Shown: positions 1 through 13,373 of the stretch, one piece after another
Layout: each line of letters opens with the position of its first letter
Numbering within the stretch: the first letter of the stretch is position 1
Assembly (NCBI GenBank): GCA_033439255.1
Contig: CM065878.1
Coordinates: 2,604,001 to 2,668,000, forward strand
Reading direction: 5' to 3'
Source of the DNA: Hericium rajendrae
Taxonomy: Eukaryota; Basidiomycota; Agaricomycetes; Russulales; Hericiaceae
DNA length: 64,000 nucleotides
Position numbers and translations under genes: made by a program
The notes under the pieces: model-generated
What the model saw: the letters and a program-made list of their open reading frames with translations, nothing else
Database searches by the model: none
Told to the model about the DNA's origin: nothing

Positions 1-2540
1 AGAGACATTCAGTAACATGTTTCCCCCAAGAACATGTTGCGCACCAATAACGCTTCAACGGACTCCAACTGACTAGCTGGCGGCTTAAAGAACCTGTAGA
101 TAGCCTCAATATATCCCCGATGATATATGATCTCCATATGTCGCATACGAACGGACAGGGCTGTGTCCGCCCGTTCGTCGAGGGGATTGTTCTCAAATTT
201 GACGTGGAAGAAGGATTCTGGACTCGTCAGACTTGCTAAGTCGCCTTCGGCCTCCGCTTCGTGTTTGACCTGTACGATTTGTGGATAGAGAGTGTTACTG
301 GTAGTGCCATCAAACACGCCCAAGCCCCGCAAGTCCGTGATGACCTCAAAGTTGTCCCTTCTCTGCAGGAAAGTTGCCTGAAAACCATGAAACACTACTG
401 AGGTCACCTCAACGGCCTTCCCATGAGGGTCTGTCTTGAGTGCTAATGAGCCTTTCTCCAGATTCGCAGCGATACGCATCTTGAGAGCATCTCTTGGCAC
501 ATCGAAGGACTCAGCAAGCGCTCTCTTTTCATCAAAGTCAAGTACATCGTAGAGCTCCTGGCGCTGTTCTTCTGTCATAGGACCATGGAAGGCGGAGTCC
601 TGTTGGTCAGAATCAGCCGTGGTCGAAGTACCCCATAGCCAGCCTGTCCAGCTTGAAGTTGTTTGAGCTTCCTTGGATTTCTTCTCTTCCTCCATCTTCT
701 TGCGTAAGGCCGAGTCCTTGCGAAGCTCGGAACGCGCGATCGATCTGTAAAATCGGATGTCCTCGTATGACAGCTTCTTCTCCAATTCTTCCAACGCTTC
801 GGATTCCTGAAAACGAGTGAGACGTGTAGTTCAGACAGATGCGAGGCATCTACACTGACCTCTAGCGTAATACAGTTCAATTGCTTCTTCTTGAACAGAT
901 CGACATACCGGTGGCGGTCGTCGCGACGTTCGGCAAAGTAAGCCCAAGTCCATTTTCGATTGCGCTCGTGGACACCATCGAGGATAGCCCGTCCAGCGAA
1001 ACGTAAGAGTGCCCTCGGACAGTTCTCACGGAGCTCCTCCTCACTGGGTCTGAAGGATCGGTACTGCACAGATGAATATCAAGGCATCAGCACCCCTGAT
1101 GAAGACTTCCAGAAAGGCCGGAATACATACCTGGTGTTGACGGGTATAGAAATGGAACATGTCCACAAGAGAAATTATATCCCGATATTGATTATCATCG
1201 AGGACGACTCCAATTTCATCAAACAGCAACTGAATGTCAAAGCGAGGAGTGTCTTTGTTCAGCTTCTGATTCATGATGACCTGCGGGTCGCAACCATTAA
1301 TAGACGCCATTTACAAAGCTACGACATGTCCTTACCCTCCCTTCGCCTGTGACAGGCTTGAGCATGAATTGATGGTCATCTGAATCTTGTTGATCTGAGT
1401 CCTGTTGACCTGCGATCTGAAGACCCGCGATCTGAAGAATATAGGATGTTATAGATAAGAAACATGACCACGCTGTACCCTCACCATACGAGCAAAGATC
1501 TCCACCGACTTCTTGTACGGGAGACCGGCAATACTCTCAGCATCGGTATCGAAATATACTGCCAGAGACTCCAGCTTCGAAAGCTAGATTGCGGAGATAT
1601 AGTGACCATGAATAATTGACACGCGATCTGAAACTGACCTTGTGAATGCTGCCCGCCGTGCTCTCAATGAAAGCTGGCATCCAGTTTTCATCCACTGACA
1701 CGGCCGAAAAACCAGCTAACGTAACTCCGGCAGCAAATGGATGCTACCGGAGACCATGAGATTTCTGAGGATATGGGAATAAAGCCTGAACATACATGTG
1801 GCACGCTAAGCTTGTCCTCATAACGTATATGTATATTCTTGATGGTGATTTGCAGATTGTTCACTATCTTGGCTATCAGTGATTCCAATAAGCCTTGTTG
1901 CTGAGGTCCATCCTCTAGTATGCGAGATCAATAGGATTCAGGCTCGGCGCCAGTCACAGTCACTAACCTCCTACGTCTTCACCCTGGACATGAAGCAGTT
2001 CTGCATTCTGCAGACGCTCCTGCTTCGCGGCTTGCACACGGCGCTCCTCCTCCTCTGGATCGTCGTCCCCCTCTGGAGAAGGCACGACGAGGAGATATAC
2101 ATCCTCGATCAATATCTCAACAGGCTGGTTTCCCAGGTTCCGCCAGTGCAAGGACAACGTGAATGTGCCGAGATGACCTGTCAGACACAACCGTATTAAT
2201 ATTATAATCAATTACATCCGAGAAGAACGTGCAGCGTACCTTCGATCACATCGACTGGGAGCCTGAACTTGTCTAATGCTCCTCTCTTGAGCCGCAATTT
2301 CTTTAGCATCAATTGACCTGAGATGTAGAAGTTGACAAGGCAATGCACGACTTAACAGCGAGCTGCGCACCTTGCCCTATTCCATAGTTAACCTGGTCCA
2401 TGTCCAGGTTCTCTACATAGGGAGCCAATATTCGATTGAATATCTTAGACGCATTGAATTCAGCAATGGCAAGCGAGGCGGTTAGGCTGAAGGGCGCTTA
2501 CAACATTCAATACCTCCTTCCCCGGATCCAACCACCACAT
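1..2540 (-). CDS. VPS13: VPS13 lipid-transfer protein, N-terminal part (runs off the window)
   Basis: VPS13 is a very large bridge-like protein that moves glycerolipids between membranes at organelle contact sites. The start is MWWLDPGKEVLNV on the minus strand at 2540. A short intron follows, then IFNRILAPYVENLDMDQVNY, the classic chorein N-terminus that caps the lipid groove. Further in is NLQITIKNIHIRYEDK, a highly conserved VPS13 stretch, and a later exon (about 794-9) carries MEELEKKLSYEDIRFYRSIA, also typical of the family. At least seven introns interrupt this part. The gene continues past position 1, so most of the roughly 3,000-residue protein is missing here. Family identity is certain; individual exon edges were read by eye. 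Confidence 0.95.
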
Positions 2541-3169
2541 TTCGGATCAAGCGTAGGGTACAAGCTCTAGACAGATCGCGTTCGAGCGCGAAAGTATTGT
2601 ATACAGTTTGTTCACCCAGCGAACTATAGACCCCTCCAAGTGAGCATGAACGCCGGTTATGAGGCAGAGGGAGGAACGGACGCGTCAATACAGGTCAACA
2701 CCGCAATACGTCACCGTCATCGCAAGCTCGAGCACGTGCCATGGAAACAGATCTCAGAGGTTTATGCCATTTCGCCGACATTTCGTGTACCGTCTTAGCT
2801 CCGTCTTTTCAACAGCCATAGTCTCTCCTAGCCTGGAGAATGAAAAGCACTCTCGACCCTCTATCCCTTCGATTTTCTGTAAAAGAGCAGATCTAGAAAC
2901 GCCGGACCTCGCGGCCCAGATTATGTCTTCTGCCAGATCCCCGCAAGCGAGGCAGAGCCGAGAGCTTGACCTTCTTGCAACTACCGTGATGTCCCGGACC
3001 TATTCCGGTCAGGCCCGCACATTGGAAGCAGACTCGTGCCCACCACGGTGAACCTGTTTATATATAACTGCACTATGCACAGCGGTCACAGTGACCAGAG
3101 ACCGTCGGCCTTCTCCAAACACCCCCGATATCGTCGTCTGCTCCCTTAACGTTTCGTTGATATTTTGCC
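2541..3169. other. Intergenic, divergent promoter of VPS13 and the unknown gene
   Basis: No convincing gene. An open stretch of about 130 codons on the plus strand (2659-3051) has no recognisable family and overlaps the VPS13 upstream region. A TATA-like TATATATAAC lies near 3058-3067, about 100 bases before the next plus-strand start. Confidence 0.5.
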
Positions 3170-3923
3170 ATGATATCCGTGTGCCCATCTACATCAACCT
3201 TCGACTTTACCAAGGATCAAGACCATGCCCTACTACAGATTGAGGAGGTGAACATTATGCATGGTGTATTCGGCATCACACGACTCATAATAGCCTCCTT
3301 GTCAGCTTGGCGACGTCCATACTGCTCTGACGCCTATCATCAAGTGAGTACTACAGTACTCGTCGCATATGACCGCTATGTCTAATTGCATCGTCATCCA
3401 GATTGTTCAGCGGATCCTCCAATATCCGTCTGCACTGTACAGTGCCGACATGGTGTCCTTCATCTGACTTCTGTAAGCAGGCCCTCGGCCGCCATCTCGC
3501 TTTCATACTTCCACTGACAATTGGCCTGCATTTAGGTCTCGACCTCCATGACCTAAACGATATCCGTTCGCGATCACTGGTCTTCGTCCATGATCTTGTT
3601 ACATCTCTTCGTGCCGACGGGGTTAGTTTACATTTGGATACGCTTTCCTTACGACCGCTGACCCCTTAAGTGTTAACTTCAGATTTCAGCAAGTTACACA
3701 CTCGCCCCGTCCAACTCATCTCTATGTCTCATTTGCGCCAACGCGTCCGTCGGCGAGAAGGATAGACTGCAAAGTATCTACGAAGCTCTTCAGAAGGCCA
3801 GGCCTGGTCTGAGGTGAGTATGAATGTGTCATATTCCTACGGTCATCTGTTGACGCAGACCTGTGTAGAGAGAAGGTGCTACTGGTGCGGATGAAGAACG
3901 ACTCTGCGTTGGTTATCACTTGA
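3170..3923 (+). CDS. Unrecognised small protein gene with introns
   Basis: I do not recognise this gene. A likely start at 3170 is followed by STFDFTKDQDHALLQIEEV. Canonical splice signals appear at 3344 (GTGAGT), near 3473-3534 (GTAAGC to TTTAG, with CACTGAC branch site), at about 3619 and near 3814. The last exons read DLHDLNDIRSRSLVFVHDLV, then ISASYTLAPSNSSLCLICAN, and end VRMKNDSALVIT followed by a stop at 3921-3923. The second exon cannot be joined to the third in one frame without choosing an unusual donor, so the middle is unresolved. Codon use and spliced continuity suggest a real protein of roughly 170-200 residues. It is head-to-head with VPS13. Confidence 0.45.
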
Positions 3924-4454
3924 TCATTGATTCATTCGGACTTTTAAAACACTCTGCCTAGTATTGGCGGGTGCGTTCTTGATCTTAAATTATGCGTCTT
4001 CCGTATCATGGGATTAGTAATGAGTACATGTGGATCTTTGTTTTTGGTTGTGGATCAGACTTTATCCCAGTCAGCGCATCAGCTTGGCTGCATTTCATCT
4101 AGATGACAGTTTCATGATGACTGATCGCGTCTGAGTGTGCCATAGCTGTTTCGCCGTGCGTCCATGGCGCGTCGTCGAGGATACGTGTCTGTTCTCGTGA
4201 ACGAGGACGGGCTACAAGCTCAAAGTACGACCACGTTCTGGACCTGCAAGGACTGTGCTCTCGGAGGAGCGCGGAGGACGCGTACTTGGAAATGACAGGG
4301 CGCTATGCTACGGAACATATGGTGTGACAAGACGCGTGACGGGGATATAACGGGGACGAGCGATGTGTGTCGTTTGATCTACAGGTTCACTTTTTCTCTT
4401 AGCCAGCTCAGTGTAGAACCCGCGGTCCCTCCTCTCTTCCCCTGTCCTTTCGCC
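3924..4454. other. Intergenic, upstream of the elongase
   Basis: No gene seen. The last 70 bases before the elongase start are pyrimidine-rich (CCTCCTCTCTTCCCCTGTCC), which is usual for a strong fungal promoter or 5' UTR. Confidence 0.5.
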
Positions 4455-5695
4455 ATGCCTCTTGCCGATCTTCTTTTGCAATACGGCCCCTTGCCCTCCG
4501 TGCCGTACCATCTCACTCATTATGTCCCTGGTGCTACGCCTATGTCGACCCAACCTGTCGTGCTCGGCACGCTGGTCGGTTACCTTGTCGTCATCTTCGG
4601 CATTCAAGCAATTATGATGAATCGTTCACCGCTCAAGCTAACCCTCTTGTTCCAAGTTCACAACGTCATTCTGAGCGCCGGTAGTACCTTGTTGCTTGCA
4701 CTCATGCTGGAGGAGATCTTGCCTAAGGTGTGGAGTCACGGAGTGTTTTATGCCATATGCAACCCTGCCGTGTGGACCGAGGTAAGTCCCAATCGATTCC
4801 CTCCGCAGCTCAAACATCCTTGTTGACCTTAGCCCACAGAGGATGGAATTCTACTACATGATCAATTACTCTTTCAAATACCTGGAGCTCTTAGACACGA
4901 TTTTCCTCGCTCTTAAGAAGAAACCCTTGGGTGCGTCAAATCTCATATGAGCGCATATCTGTCCTGATGCGGTGTTAGCCTTCCTGCATGTCTTCCATCA
5001 CTCGGCGACCGCCCTTCTATGCTATACCCAGCTAAATGGCCGGACCAGTATCGTACGTCCCCAGCCTTTGATATCAGGTCCATGTCCGTCATCTAACTTC
5101 ATTTTTTTTAGTCTTGGGTTGTCATTACCCTCAACCTGGCTGTACACGTTCTTATGTGTAAGTGATAGCATATTGATATTTTTCCGTATCTCACATGGGT
5201 CCAGACTACTATTACTACGCAACCGCTGGTGGTGCCAAGATCTGGGTAAGTAGTTGTCAAGAAATTTCTTTTCGCTGAGCTCATGGCTTTTCAGTGGAAA
5301 AAATATCTCACAACCATGCAGATTGTTCAATTTATCATCGACTTGTTCGTTGTGTATTTCGGCAGTAAGTGTGACATGTGATTGTCCGGTTCGGCACTAA
5401 CGTCTTCTTCCCAATTTAGCCTATTCATACTTCGCTGCCTCGTATTGGCCCAATCTGCCGTCCATGGGATCTTGCGCCGGGACGGAGTCCGCTGCTCTCT
5501 TTGGCTGTGGATTATTGACGAGCTACCTGTTCCTGTTCATTAATTTCTACGTCCAGACCTACAGGAAGCCAGCGAAGGGCAAGAAGCCAATTGCGAACGG
5601 CAACGGATACATCAACGGGGATGCGTACGTTCTGACAAATTTGTTCGTAATTTGCAGCCGACTGATCCTTGCATTACAGGTACAAGAAGGAGTAG
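4455..5695 (+). CDS. ELO-family very-long-chain fatty acid elongase
   Basis: A 3-ketoacyl-CoA synthase of the ER that condenses acyl-CoA with malonyl-CoA in very-long-chain fatty acid synthesis, feeding sphingolipids (the yeast Elo2/Elo3 type). The sequence shows seven hydrophobic segments. The family's signature order is visible: [19 protein letters not shown], then the catalytic histidine box HVFHH in exon [16 protein letters not shown], then the region of [16 protein letters not shown]. The start at 4455 gives [20 protein letters not shown] with pyrimidine-rich leader. About seven short introns are needed. The last one (donor GTACGT, acceptor TTACAG) yields the C-terminus AYKKE, a lysine-rich tail plausible for ER retention. 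Which of the Elo paralogues it matches cannot be told by eye. Confidence 0.93.
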
Positions 5696-6318
5696 GGTAT
5701 CATAGACTTCAACACGGCGAGCATTGGGAAGAAAACGCAGAGCCTGTTCTGCCTTATATCATCAGCATCACAACATATACCCATCACGACTTGCGAAGTT
5801 ATTCGTCTTATTTAGAAATGCTTGGGAACGCTTTCATCCACTCTTTGTCGTGTTTGCTGGGTATTTTGCTTACGCCATACGCATATAAATAATAATTTCA
5901 GCAGGACTTGGGCTCTTCACCGAGCTTGCTGTAATTCCCCCTTCCTATAATCGAGTGTTTTGTGTGTTGCTGGGCAATAGAGGTTTCGACGACTCCGGGG
6001 AACTAAGTTAGAAGTATGAAATCGACTGGGGACGGCGACAAAATGTGTGACTGCGGCGATCGTACAGACTGAGATGAGGCGTCACGCTCTTATTCGAGCA
6101 ATCTCCCAAATGTTCTGGTAGGATGCGATTGCGATTGTTCTCGCATCGGCCTTGACTGTCGCTTTGTTCCCTCGTACTTGAATCTCGCATGCAAGCCGGA
6201 TTCATCTGGTTGATTCATTAGGCCTCAACTGGGCAAGCGCCGGTATGCGACACGAGTCCCTCGGACTCCTTTCAGCTGAATCTCATGTCAATTCAGTGCC
6301 GGTTTACAATTGATCATC
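5696..6318. other. Intergenic, elongase 3' UTR and RasGAP promoter
   Basis: No gene or repeat seen. Short open frames here have no conserved features. Confidence 0.5.
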
Positions 6319-9300
6319 ATGGACGATGTCTGGGAGCAGACCGAGTCGATGCGCTCCCCCAAGCCGAGAGAGTTCTTCGTCTCCGTGGAGCTGTATATAT
6401 CCGGCAAAGCTGCAGCCGCTCTACGCAAGGTACGTTCATTGTGTCGTTGGGTGGGCAGTTCTGACAATTGCCCAGCCTTTGCCACGCAAAAAATCGGAGA
6501 AACGTGACGGATCGCGGCCGCTGTCTATCTTGACTGATGACGGTCAGAGGAAGGTGAAGGGTACGTCGTGGTTTGCATGTGCCTCTAGTGCTTCTAGTCT
6601 AATTTACCTATATAGAAAAGACCAGCTGGCTGAATCTTGCTCGTGGACCATCGGCGGGAGACCATTGGCGGCAGGCTACATGTAGGCTACTAGAGGAAGG
6701 CGAGGGCTGCCTCCTGAATGTGTACATCGATGTAAGTCATATACAGATCCTGTTCGGCACTCGAGGCTTACGACTTGGTTACAGGAGACCATATTGTTTC
6801 AGTCTGTGTATATCCACCTTCTTAATCAGACGGACGTCAGATATGCCGACCGCTCGCTGTTCTTTCGAAAAGACTGTATGGGAATCCATTGCGCGGCGTA
6901 TGTTCCTCTCGTATCGGCCCATATGCGTGGCTAACACCGTTCTCAAGCGGTCAGCGATGGAGCGCAATTTCGACAACTGAACCGTTGTACTTCTATTTTG
7001 CCTCTACGGAACTTCTCGATGCTTGGACAGCTTTGCTACGCTCATATGCTGTCCCGGAAGTCTATGGCCGGGGGTTATCTCCCGACGGAGGACTTTATCG
7101 AATATGGAGGCAGATAGAGCTAACCTGCATGCAAGGGCGCAACATTGGCACGCAGCGCACTTTCAGCGAGCCATCAACACCCGCCTCGACACCAGCTGGA
7201 GACCAAGAGCCCCATGGAGAGGGGGATGCAGTTGACTGGGACCTGTTCTGCGAAGTGTACCTGAACAACGCTCTGTTTGGTCGAACGGTCGTCAAGAAGA
7301 GTCTTGGTGCCCCCGATTGGCATGAAAGCTTCACGTTCTCCGATTTGCCAGCTTTTGAAAAGTTGGCAATCATTCTCTGGCGCGAGAGGAAACTGGCGAA
7401 ACCTGCGCTCATCGGAACTATGTATATCACGCTTACCAACTTCCGCCGAGGAGAGTGCGTTGAAGGCTGGTTTCCTTTACTCCAAGGGGGGGCGGCAGCG
7501 GCCAGTATCCAGGTCGGCCAGATCCGCCTGAGGTTGAAAGTGGACGAGTCAGTGCAATTTATGTCTTCCTTGCACATTTCTCAATAGCATTTTCACAGGG
7601 AAATCGTACTGCCCTACGCTGCATATTCAGGGATTGTGGATGTGTGTTGATCGAGGTCACCCTTTCTGTGCCATGCTGATCCATCTTTGTTTAACCAGAT
7701 CTTGCATACCCGGAATTATTTAGACTGGATGAGTGACTTCGAAGTCAAGCTCAGATTAAAGCACATCTCTTCAGAGTTGGTCGCAATAGCCGTTGCAGAG
7801 GACTCGCTTCTCGACAATGTATTTCAAATTGCCGATCGTGAAGTCGACGGTACACCCAGCTGTAAGTATCTCTACACTCATCTGTTGCGTTGACTCATGG
7901 GCGTCCACTGTCCAATAGCGCACAATACCCTTTTTCGCGGAAATAATATGTTCACCAAGACTGTGGAGTTGTTGATGGCCTGGTATGGCAAAGCATTTCT
8001 GGAGGCCAGCGTTGGCAGCACTATCCGCCGTCTTTGTGCGGAAAACGTGACGATCGAGGTCGATCCCGTTCGCAGTGGAAAGAGCGTTAAGGATATTGAG
8101 CGCAACGTGGACGTGTTGGTGTACTGGTGCCAGGAAATGTGGAATCAAATCTATTCTGTACGCACGGAGTGTCCAAAGTAAGAACCTTCTTCAACACCAT
8201 CAACGTTCCTCTGATAATCATTATAGCGAGATGCGGCTCCTGTTCGAGCATATCCGTCTACTAGTGGAAAAACGGTATCGAATTCAGCGGATGCGCTAGA
8301 CAAAGCCCGCGAACTTCCATGGCAGAGTGTTTCTGCATTCTGTTTCCTCCGCTTCATCGTACCCGCCATCCTTCATCCACATCTTTTCGGGCTTTGTCCA
8401 GGTGGGTACCTGACAACGGCACCACTACTCTCTGCTAACTTCTTCTCCCCAAGGACTTCCCGAACTGCCCGTCCAGCGCAGCCTCACTTTGATAGCTAAG
8501 GTCATCCAGAGCCTGGCAAACCTTAACGCGGTACTGAGGTCGCTCGTCTCTACATGATTCTTGACGCTGATCAATAGTCCAGACAGTGCAGAAGGAAGAC
8601 TTCATGCGCGGAGTGAAGTCCTTTCTTGAAGATAGCATGTCTGCAATGATCGATTATATCCTTGTCGTCTCCACTCCAGAGTCGCGCACGCAGTCTGTCA
8701 GCTCTTCTGAAAGCTCAGATCTCCTCATAAAGATCACCAAGGCCGTGCAAGAAAGACGAAAAGACGTGCCCTCACTTCTACGTGATGCCGTACCCCTTCT
8801 TCCCAGCCTCCTGGACGTTCCACGTCATCTATCCATCATGACAACCGCTATCCTCCGTCATTCCCGAATTACGTCATTCCCCCAGGACAGTGTGTTGAAA
8901 GAATTATTCAAACGATGCTCTGATATCGAGGAGCAGGCACTATTCAGTGTCAGTCAACTGGCACCCCGAAGGAGCTTGGCACAAGATTCACGTTCTGCGG
9001 TTGCGTCCCTGGGACCAAGCCAGTCGAGCACGATCAGCCATGGTGAAGATCACAGCGCATTGCCAAAGCCTTTACGTCGGAAGTCAAATCGATCCGCCCG
9101 TCCTACGACAGCACCGTCCTCCAGCGATGGCGTCAAGGCGCACGACGCTATCACCACGTCTTCTGTGGATATCCAACCGCATACTAGCCATACACGAGGC
9201 TTTTCGAGCTCTCAGTTGGATACTTCTCCGGATAGGCAAAATGCGAGTTCTGACAACAATCATGACGGTGGCAGTTGGCCCACCAGAAAGACCCTTCGGC

Positions 9301-9467
9301 GCTCTCACCCACGCTCCGCATCGACAGATTCTATACCCGTCTTTAGTCATGCTGCCCCATCTGCGGCCAACACTTCATCTTCATTAGATATGTCAACATC
9401 CAGCAGCATGGATGAAACAGCCAAGTGGAAAAGGGGTCTCTTGCGCGGTATACTAGTCAAGAAATAG
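6319..9467 (+). CDS. Ras GTPase-activating protein with PH and C2 domains
   Basis: A GTPase-activating protein that switches off Ras-type GTPases at the membrane. The start at 6319 gives MDDVWEQTESMRSPKPREFF. The first roughly 220 residues, over several exons, look like a PH domain ending in TEPLYFYFASTELLDAWTAL. A C2 domain follows (DLFCEVYLNNALFGRTVVKK and SFTFSDLPAFEKLAIILW). The RasGAP catalytic domain has the arginine-finger loop LFRGNNMFTKTVELLMAWYG and the FLRF motif before VPAILHPHLFG. The last roughly 200 residues are serine-rich and look disordered. The PH-C2-RasGAP order is like Bud2 or the SynGAP/RASAL group. The target GTPase cannot be told from sequence alone. It runs tail-to-tail into the AP-2 alpha gene, 137 bases away. 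Confidence 0.9.
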
Positions 9468-9603
9468 ATCTACCATTTACCACCGGATTGTATTGCTAGC
9501 CATTTGTGATTAAGCCTTGGTAAGGCAGGGTATTTATTAATATATTCGTCAATATTGCAGGGTACATGTACATTGATATAAAGTCCCTCAGAAGAAAACA
9601 AGA

Positions 9604-12600
9604 TCATGTCGCCGCATCGGTTGACAAAGGTTTTTGTACCAGCTTCTGTACTTCCTTCGAAACTTCTTCTGAAGTACTTCGAATGGTAATGCGGCACAAC
9701 TGACAAACGGAACAAATCAGCGACTATGGACGCAAGATCGAGAAGAAGCAACACAACACACTTTCGCCTCGCGATTTGGTTCGAGTCGCATGAGACACCC
9801 GACTTTGCCCTCCACAGACATATGCAGGACGGCAGCAGCAACAATGTTGTTCGGGTTTGGATCAATGTCAGGTAGAACATTCAATCGATGACCAGATACG
9901 ACTTGTCTTTGTTTCTCGCGGTCAATCCCGCCCGATGCAGTGAGTGAGATAGGGAATATGCTCTGCGCCTCGCGCGGTGCTCCACCGATTATCTTCCATC
10001 GCTCGAAAAAGTCGGCCTGGCCTAAACTGACGTGTTCGAAGAACTTCGTAAGCACCACAGGCAGCTTCAAAGCAACGGTTTGATGTGCTCCGGCGAGGAA
10101 GGATATCGTAAGAATTGGCGGCCGTTTAAACATCTTCTTGCACTCGACATGCAAGATCTGTTGTGATTGCGTTCGAGGAGGAACCATGTTTGGCGGCATC
10201 TTGGCAAACGACAAAGACAGCGCCTCTGGATCTTCCACGTCGATGGTGGTTGTGAATGACGTTAAAGGAGTGGAAAGCTTGTTCCCCATGTATATGGCGA
10301 GTTGCCCAACATGGCCCTGATAGCGAGATTTGATACCGACTTGGATTTGGATGTCTTCATATAAAACACCGTCATTGCTATAAGTCAATTTCTCGAACCA
10401 GCGATCCACGTTTGGACCGACTGCAAGATGCCGAGATATATCAGGTTTCAATGACGTTGACGGAGGAGCCGCAAGATCTGCTAATGGTGCTACCGCGTCT
10501 GGCGAGGCCCCTGGCTGCGCTGCGCTAGACCCGCCGGATAGATCGAGCCCAGCAAGGGAACCAAGGACATCCGTACCGTTGGCACCGTGAGGAGCACCAT
10601 TGGTGGCTGCATCACCAGTAGGAGTTGCCTTCTGCGCTTGGTTGGTCTCGCGGTCCTGGTTGACTTCCTTCCCTCCGTGCACCCAAGTCCGTTTATCCTC
10701 CGTGGCTCCAAGTTTCTTGTTCATGCGGTTCAGAAGAGCGCTTTCCCGTGGTGGGAAAGGCGGAATCTCCTCGCATACGTTTTGCAGTAGCTCGTCATCG
10801 TCCGGCCGTGATGCAAGGGCATAGAATTCGCAGGCTCGCTGTTGAAGCTCCGAGTCCAAAACATGACGATAACGCTCGAATATGTTGATCAGCTGGGGTT
10901 TAATTTCTGGAAATACGTTGACCCATTTGATATAGGTGGACAAGAGCAAAGCTCGCGTAGGAGCTGCACAGAATTGAGATTTGGAATGGAGCACTTGTAA
11001 CTGTTCGAGGGGGCTGTAACCCTCTTCGTTGGCAATCAAGTGCCCGTACTCCCCGAGTACATAGCCTATCAACCGAATTAGAGAGAGTCATCATGTCTGC
11101 ATCACGGAGACTTACCACCTATTTTGACCAGACTCTCGTGGGTCGCAGGAGATTTCAATCGTTCGAACACGACCTTCGCGGCGTAAGACTGAAGGTCTTC
11201 TGTGTTTGTCACGATTTGAACCACGCGATACCAAACTTCATCACCGACGTGATCTCCAGCAGAACTTATAAGTTCCAGGATTGTGTCGACATACCATCGA
11301 TACGAACTCGCGTATTTCTCCGTGAGAATAGCAATCTTCAAGACCATTTCTTCTCGAAGACCATAGTCAGCCACCTTGAGATAACGCAGGAGCTCGCCAA
11401 CGATAAGTTCAGAGTTGTCGACGTCACACATGCTGTAAAGGAGATCCAGAGCGCGCCGTCGCACTGAGATGTCACGATCACGGAGAGAAAGGATGATGGT
11501 GCCTTGATGCTTCTTTATGGCCTCAAGAGAATCTGCTCGAGCCGCCAGATGGGCTAAGGTGTCCAGACCTAGGTAACGGACGTTGGTCTCTTTGGAGGAA
11601 ATGAAGCGAGCAAGAAGGACGGCAGCAGTGTTCACCAAAGGAGAGTTCGAGTCAAGATGGATGGCCAAGCTGATCGCTTCAAACAAGACAGCACGCTGAG
11701 CATTGTTATGCTGCATATTCCTCGATGGTTCGGCACAATTGTTCATGATCGTTTCCAGAACCTTATGCAGTGTCGAGCGGATAGCGGAATCCTCTGCTCT
11801 GTTTCAGGAGCGGAAGACTGCGGCGTCATGAAAACGCGCACCTGATGGAGGATAATACTGTAACAGCCTTAGCAATCTGACTTGGAGCCACGGAGACGGG
11901 ACCTTGTAGTATGCATATGTTGCAGCGTATTCGTGCTCAACGATGAGCTGGGATTTACGATCAGCCTCAGTCAGAACACGCTCGACGAAAGAGCCTTACG
12001 CGATATAATCGATCGACAGCTTTCTGATAGCATACAGCAAATGGTTCGAGGTGATCCTGTGCCAAAGCGAGGACTAGAGTAGAGACACAGAGCACGACAC
12101 CCTGAAAAAAATCATGATTTAGAGGAAATAGGGTACTGGATGGAGAGTAAAACCGAACCAAATCCTGGTCATCCATTATCGCAACTATTCGAAGAGCCCA
12201 CTCTGCTGCCGGAATGACGTCTGGCTCCTTGCGGTACAATCTTAGCAAGGTTAAAGCCGCTTTCTTCTTCACCATGCTTTGCGAGGTTCTGTGTGACGGC
12301 CGTTAGACAGCCTGATTGCGCACATCCGGAAAGAAACATACGGAGATATCAGCAAGCGGTGGACATCCTCACATAACGCTTCGGCCATTTCAGTCCCTCC
12401 AACGTTCGCTATGGCGTGGAGGGCAAGGCAGTTGTTGATCTCGTTGTTCTCATCCAAGTCTTTTCGAATAGAATTTACTACGAGACGTAAGAAATCCGAG
12501 TTCTCATGCATCAGCAATGTCACAGCCAGATATCCCTGGTAGAATCTCAATAATCCGAACAACATGCACTCAGCTGACGGGCTTACAATTTGCTTTTCAC

Positions 12601-13021
12601 TATATTTGTGACTAGAGATCAAGTTGACTGCCTCCATATGGCCAACGTCCACTTTGTAACCGAGGATGTAGGTATAGAGAACTTTAGCAACATATCTGTT
12701 AAGCCAAATATAATAGTCAGGATTGTATCGCCCAATACTGATATTCACTGACTTCTTCTTCTGATATCCGTCCAAGTTCCCATCTGGTACAGCGCCCCGT
12801 CCCAAAGTGTTAGCAAACTGTGCTCATTTAATCCTAGAACGAACGGACCTTTAAATTTCTTCCGAATGTTGGCCATCTCCTTGTTTATCCTCTTTTCCTC
12901 CAAGTCGCGTACCCTGGCCCCACGAATGTCCGCAATGAACTAGACAGTTATTCATCAGTGCCTATGGAATTGAGATATCCCTGCGCCTCACCTGCGTGAG
13001 ACCACGCATATTCGTCGCCAT
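9604..13021 (-). CDS. AP-2 clathrin adaptor complex, alpha subunit
   Basis: Alpha-adaptin, the large AP-2 subunit that binds phosphoinositides and cargo at the plasma membrane during clathrin-mediated endocytosis. The start at 13021 gives MATNMRGLTQVRHFIADIRG, the standard adaptin N-terminus. The trunk contains YVAKVLYTYILGYKVDVGHM, then ENNEINNCLALHAIANVGG and AERADSLEAIKK-type HEAT repeats. A low-complexity hinge of about 100 residues (rich in A, G, T and P) precedes the ear domain, which includes FFERWKIIGGAPREAQSIF. The C-terminus comes from a final intron: EAK is joined to LCRITIRSTSEEVSKEVQKL and the protein ends STDAAT at 9604. Length is about 940 residues, normal for the family. Alpha versus gamma identity rests on the ear and on the phosphoinositide-binding lysine-rich N-terminus. 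Confidence 0.95.
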
Positions 13022-13162
13022 GGTGGAGTATTGAAGCGAGAGACAGTATTAAGAATGATTAACGGTCGTAAACGAGAGTTCTGCCAGGGAGCTGAGATCT
13101 GTGAGAGCAAAGGTATGGCAAAGAGGCTGTTTACTGCCAAACAACTCCGTAGACTGTCAGGA

Positions 13163-13174
13163 AGTCACGTGCTG
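13163..13174. promoter_or_regulatory. E-box-type site in the AP-2 alpha promoter
   Basis: The 12-mer AAGTCACGTGCT contains the palindrome CACGTG (13166-13171), the core bound by bHLH factors such as Cbf1 and MITF/TFE relatives. It lies about 145 bases upstream of the AP-2 alpha start. The same 12-mer recurs at 47974-47985 before GPI2. Function is inferred. Confidence 0.35.
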
Positions 13175-13373
13175 ATGAAGTCACTTTAAGCAGTCCCTTC
13201 AAGCCTGCCTTGCATTTCAGATCGGAAATGACCCATCACTTGTCGGTCTCATGAGTGGAAATGGTGATTACTATGTCGCAGGACTCGTCGATATTATAAA
13301 GTAGATACGCGACTTGGAGTAACATAGGAAGTAGTCTAAGGATGAAAGATACTGCAGTCTCAACGCGCTTTTC

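Noticed and set aside
3453-3480. A 28-nt GT-AG intron that would tidy up the unknown gene
   Set aside because: Too short for splicing, and the better signals (GTAAGC to TTTAG with CACTGAC) overlap it.
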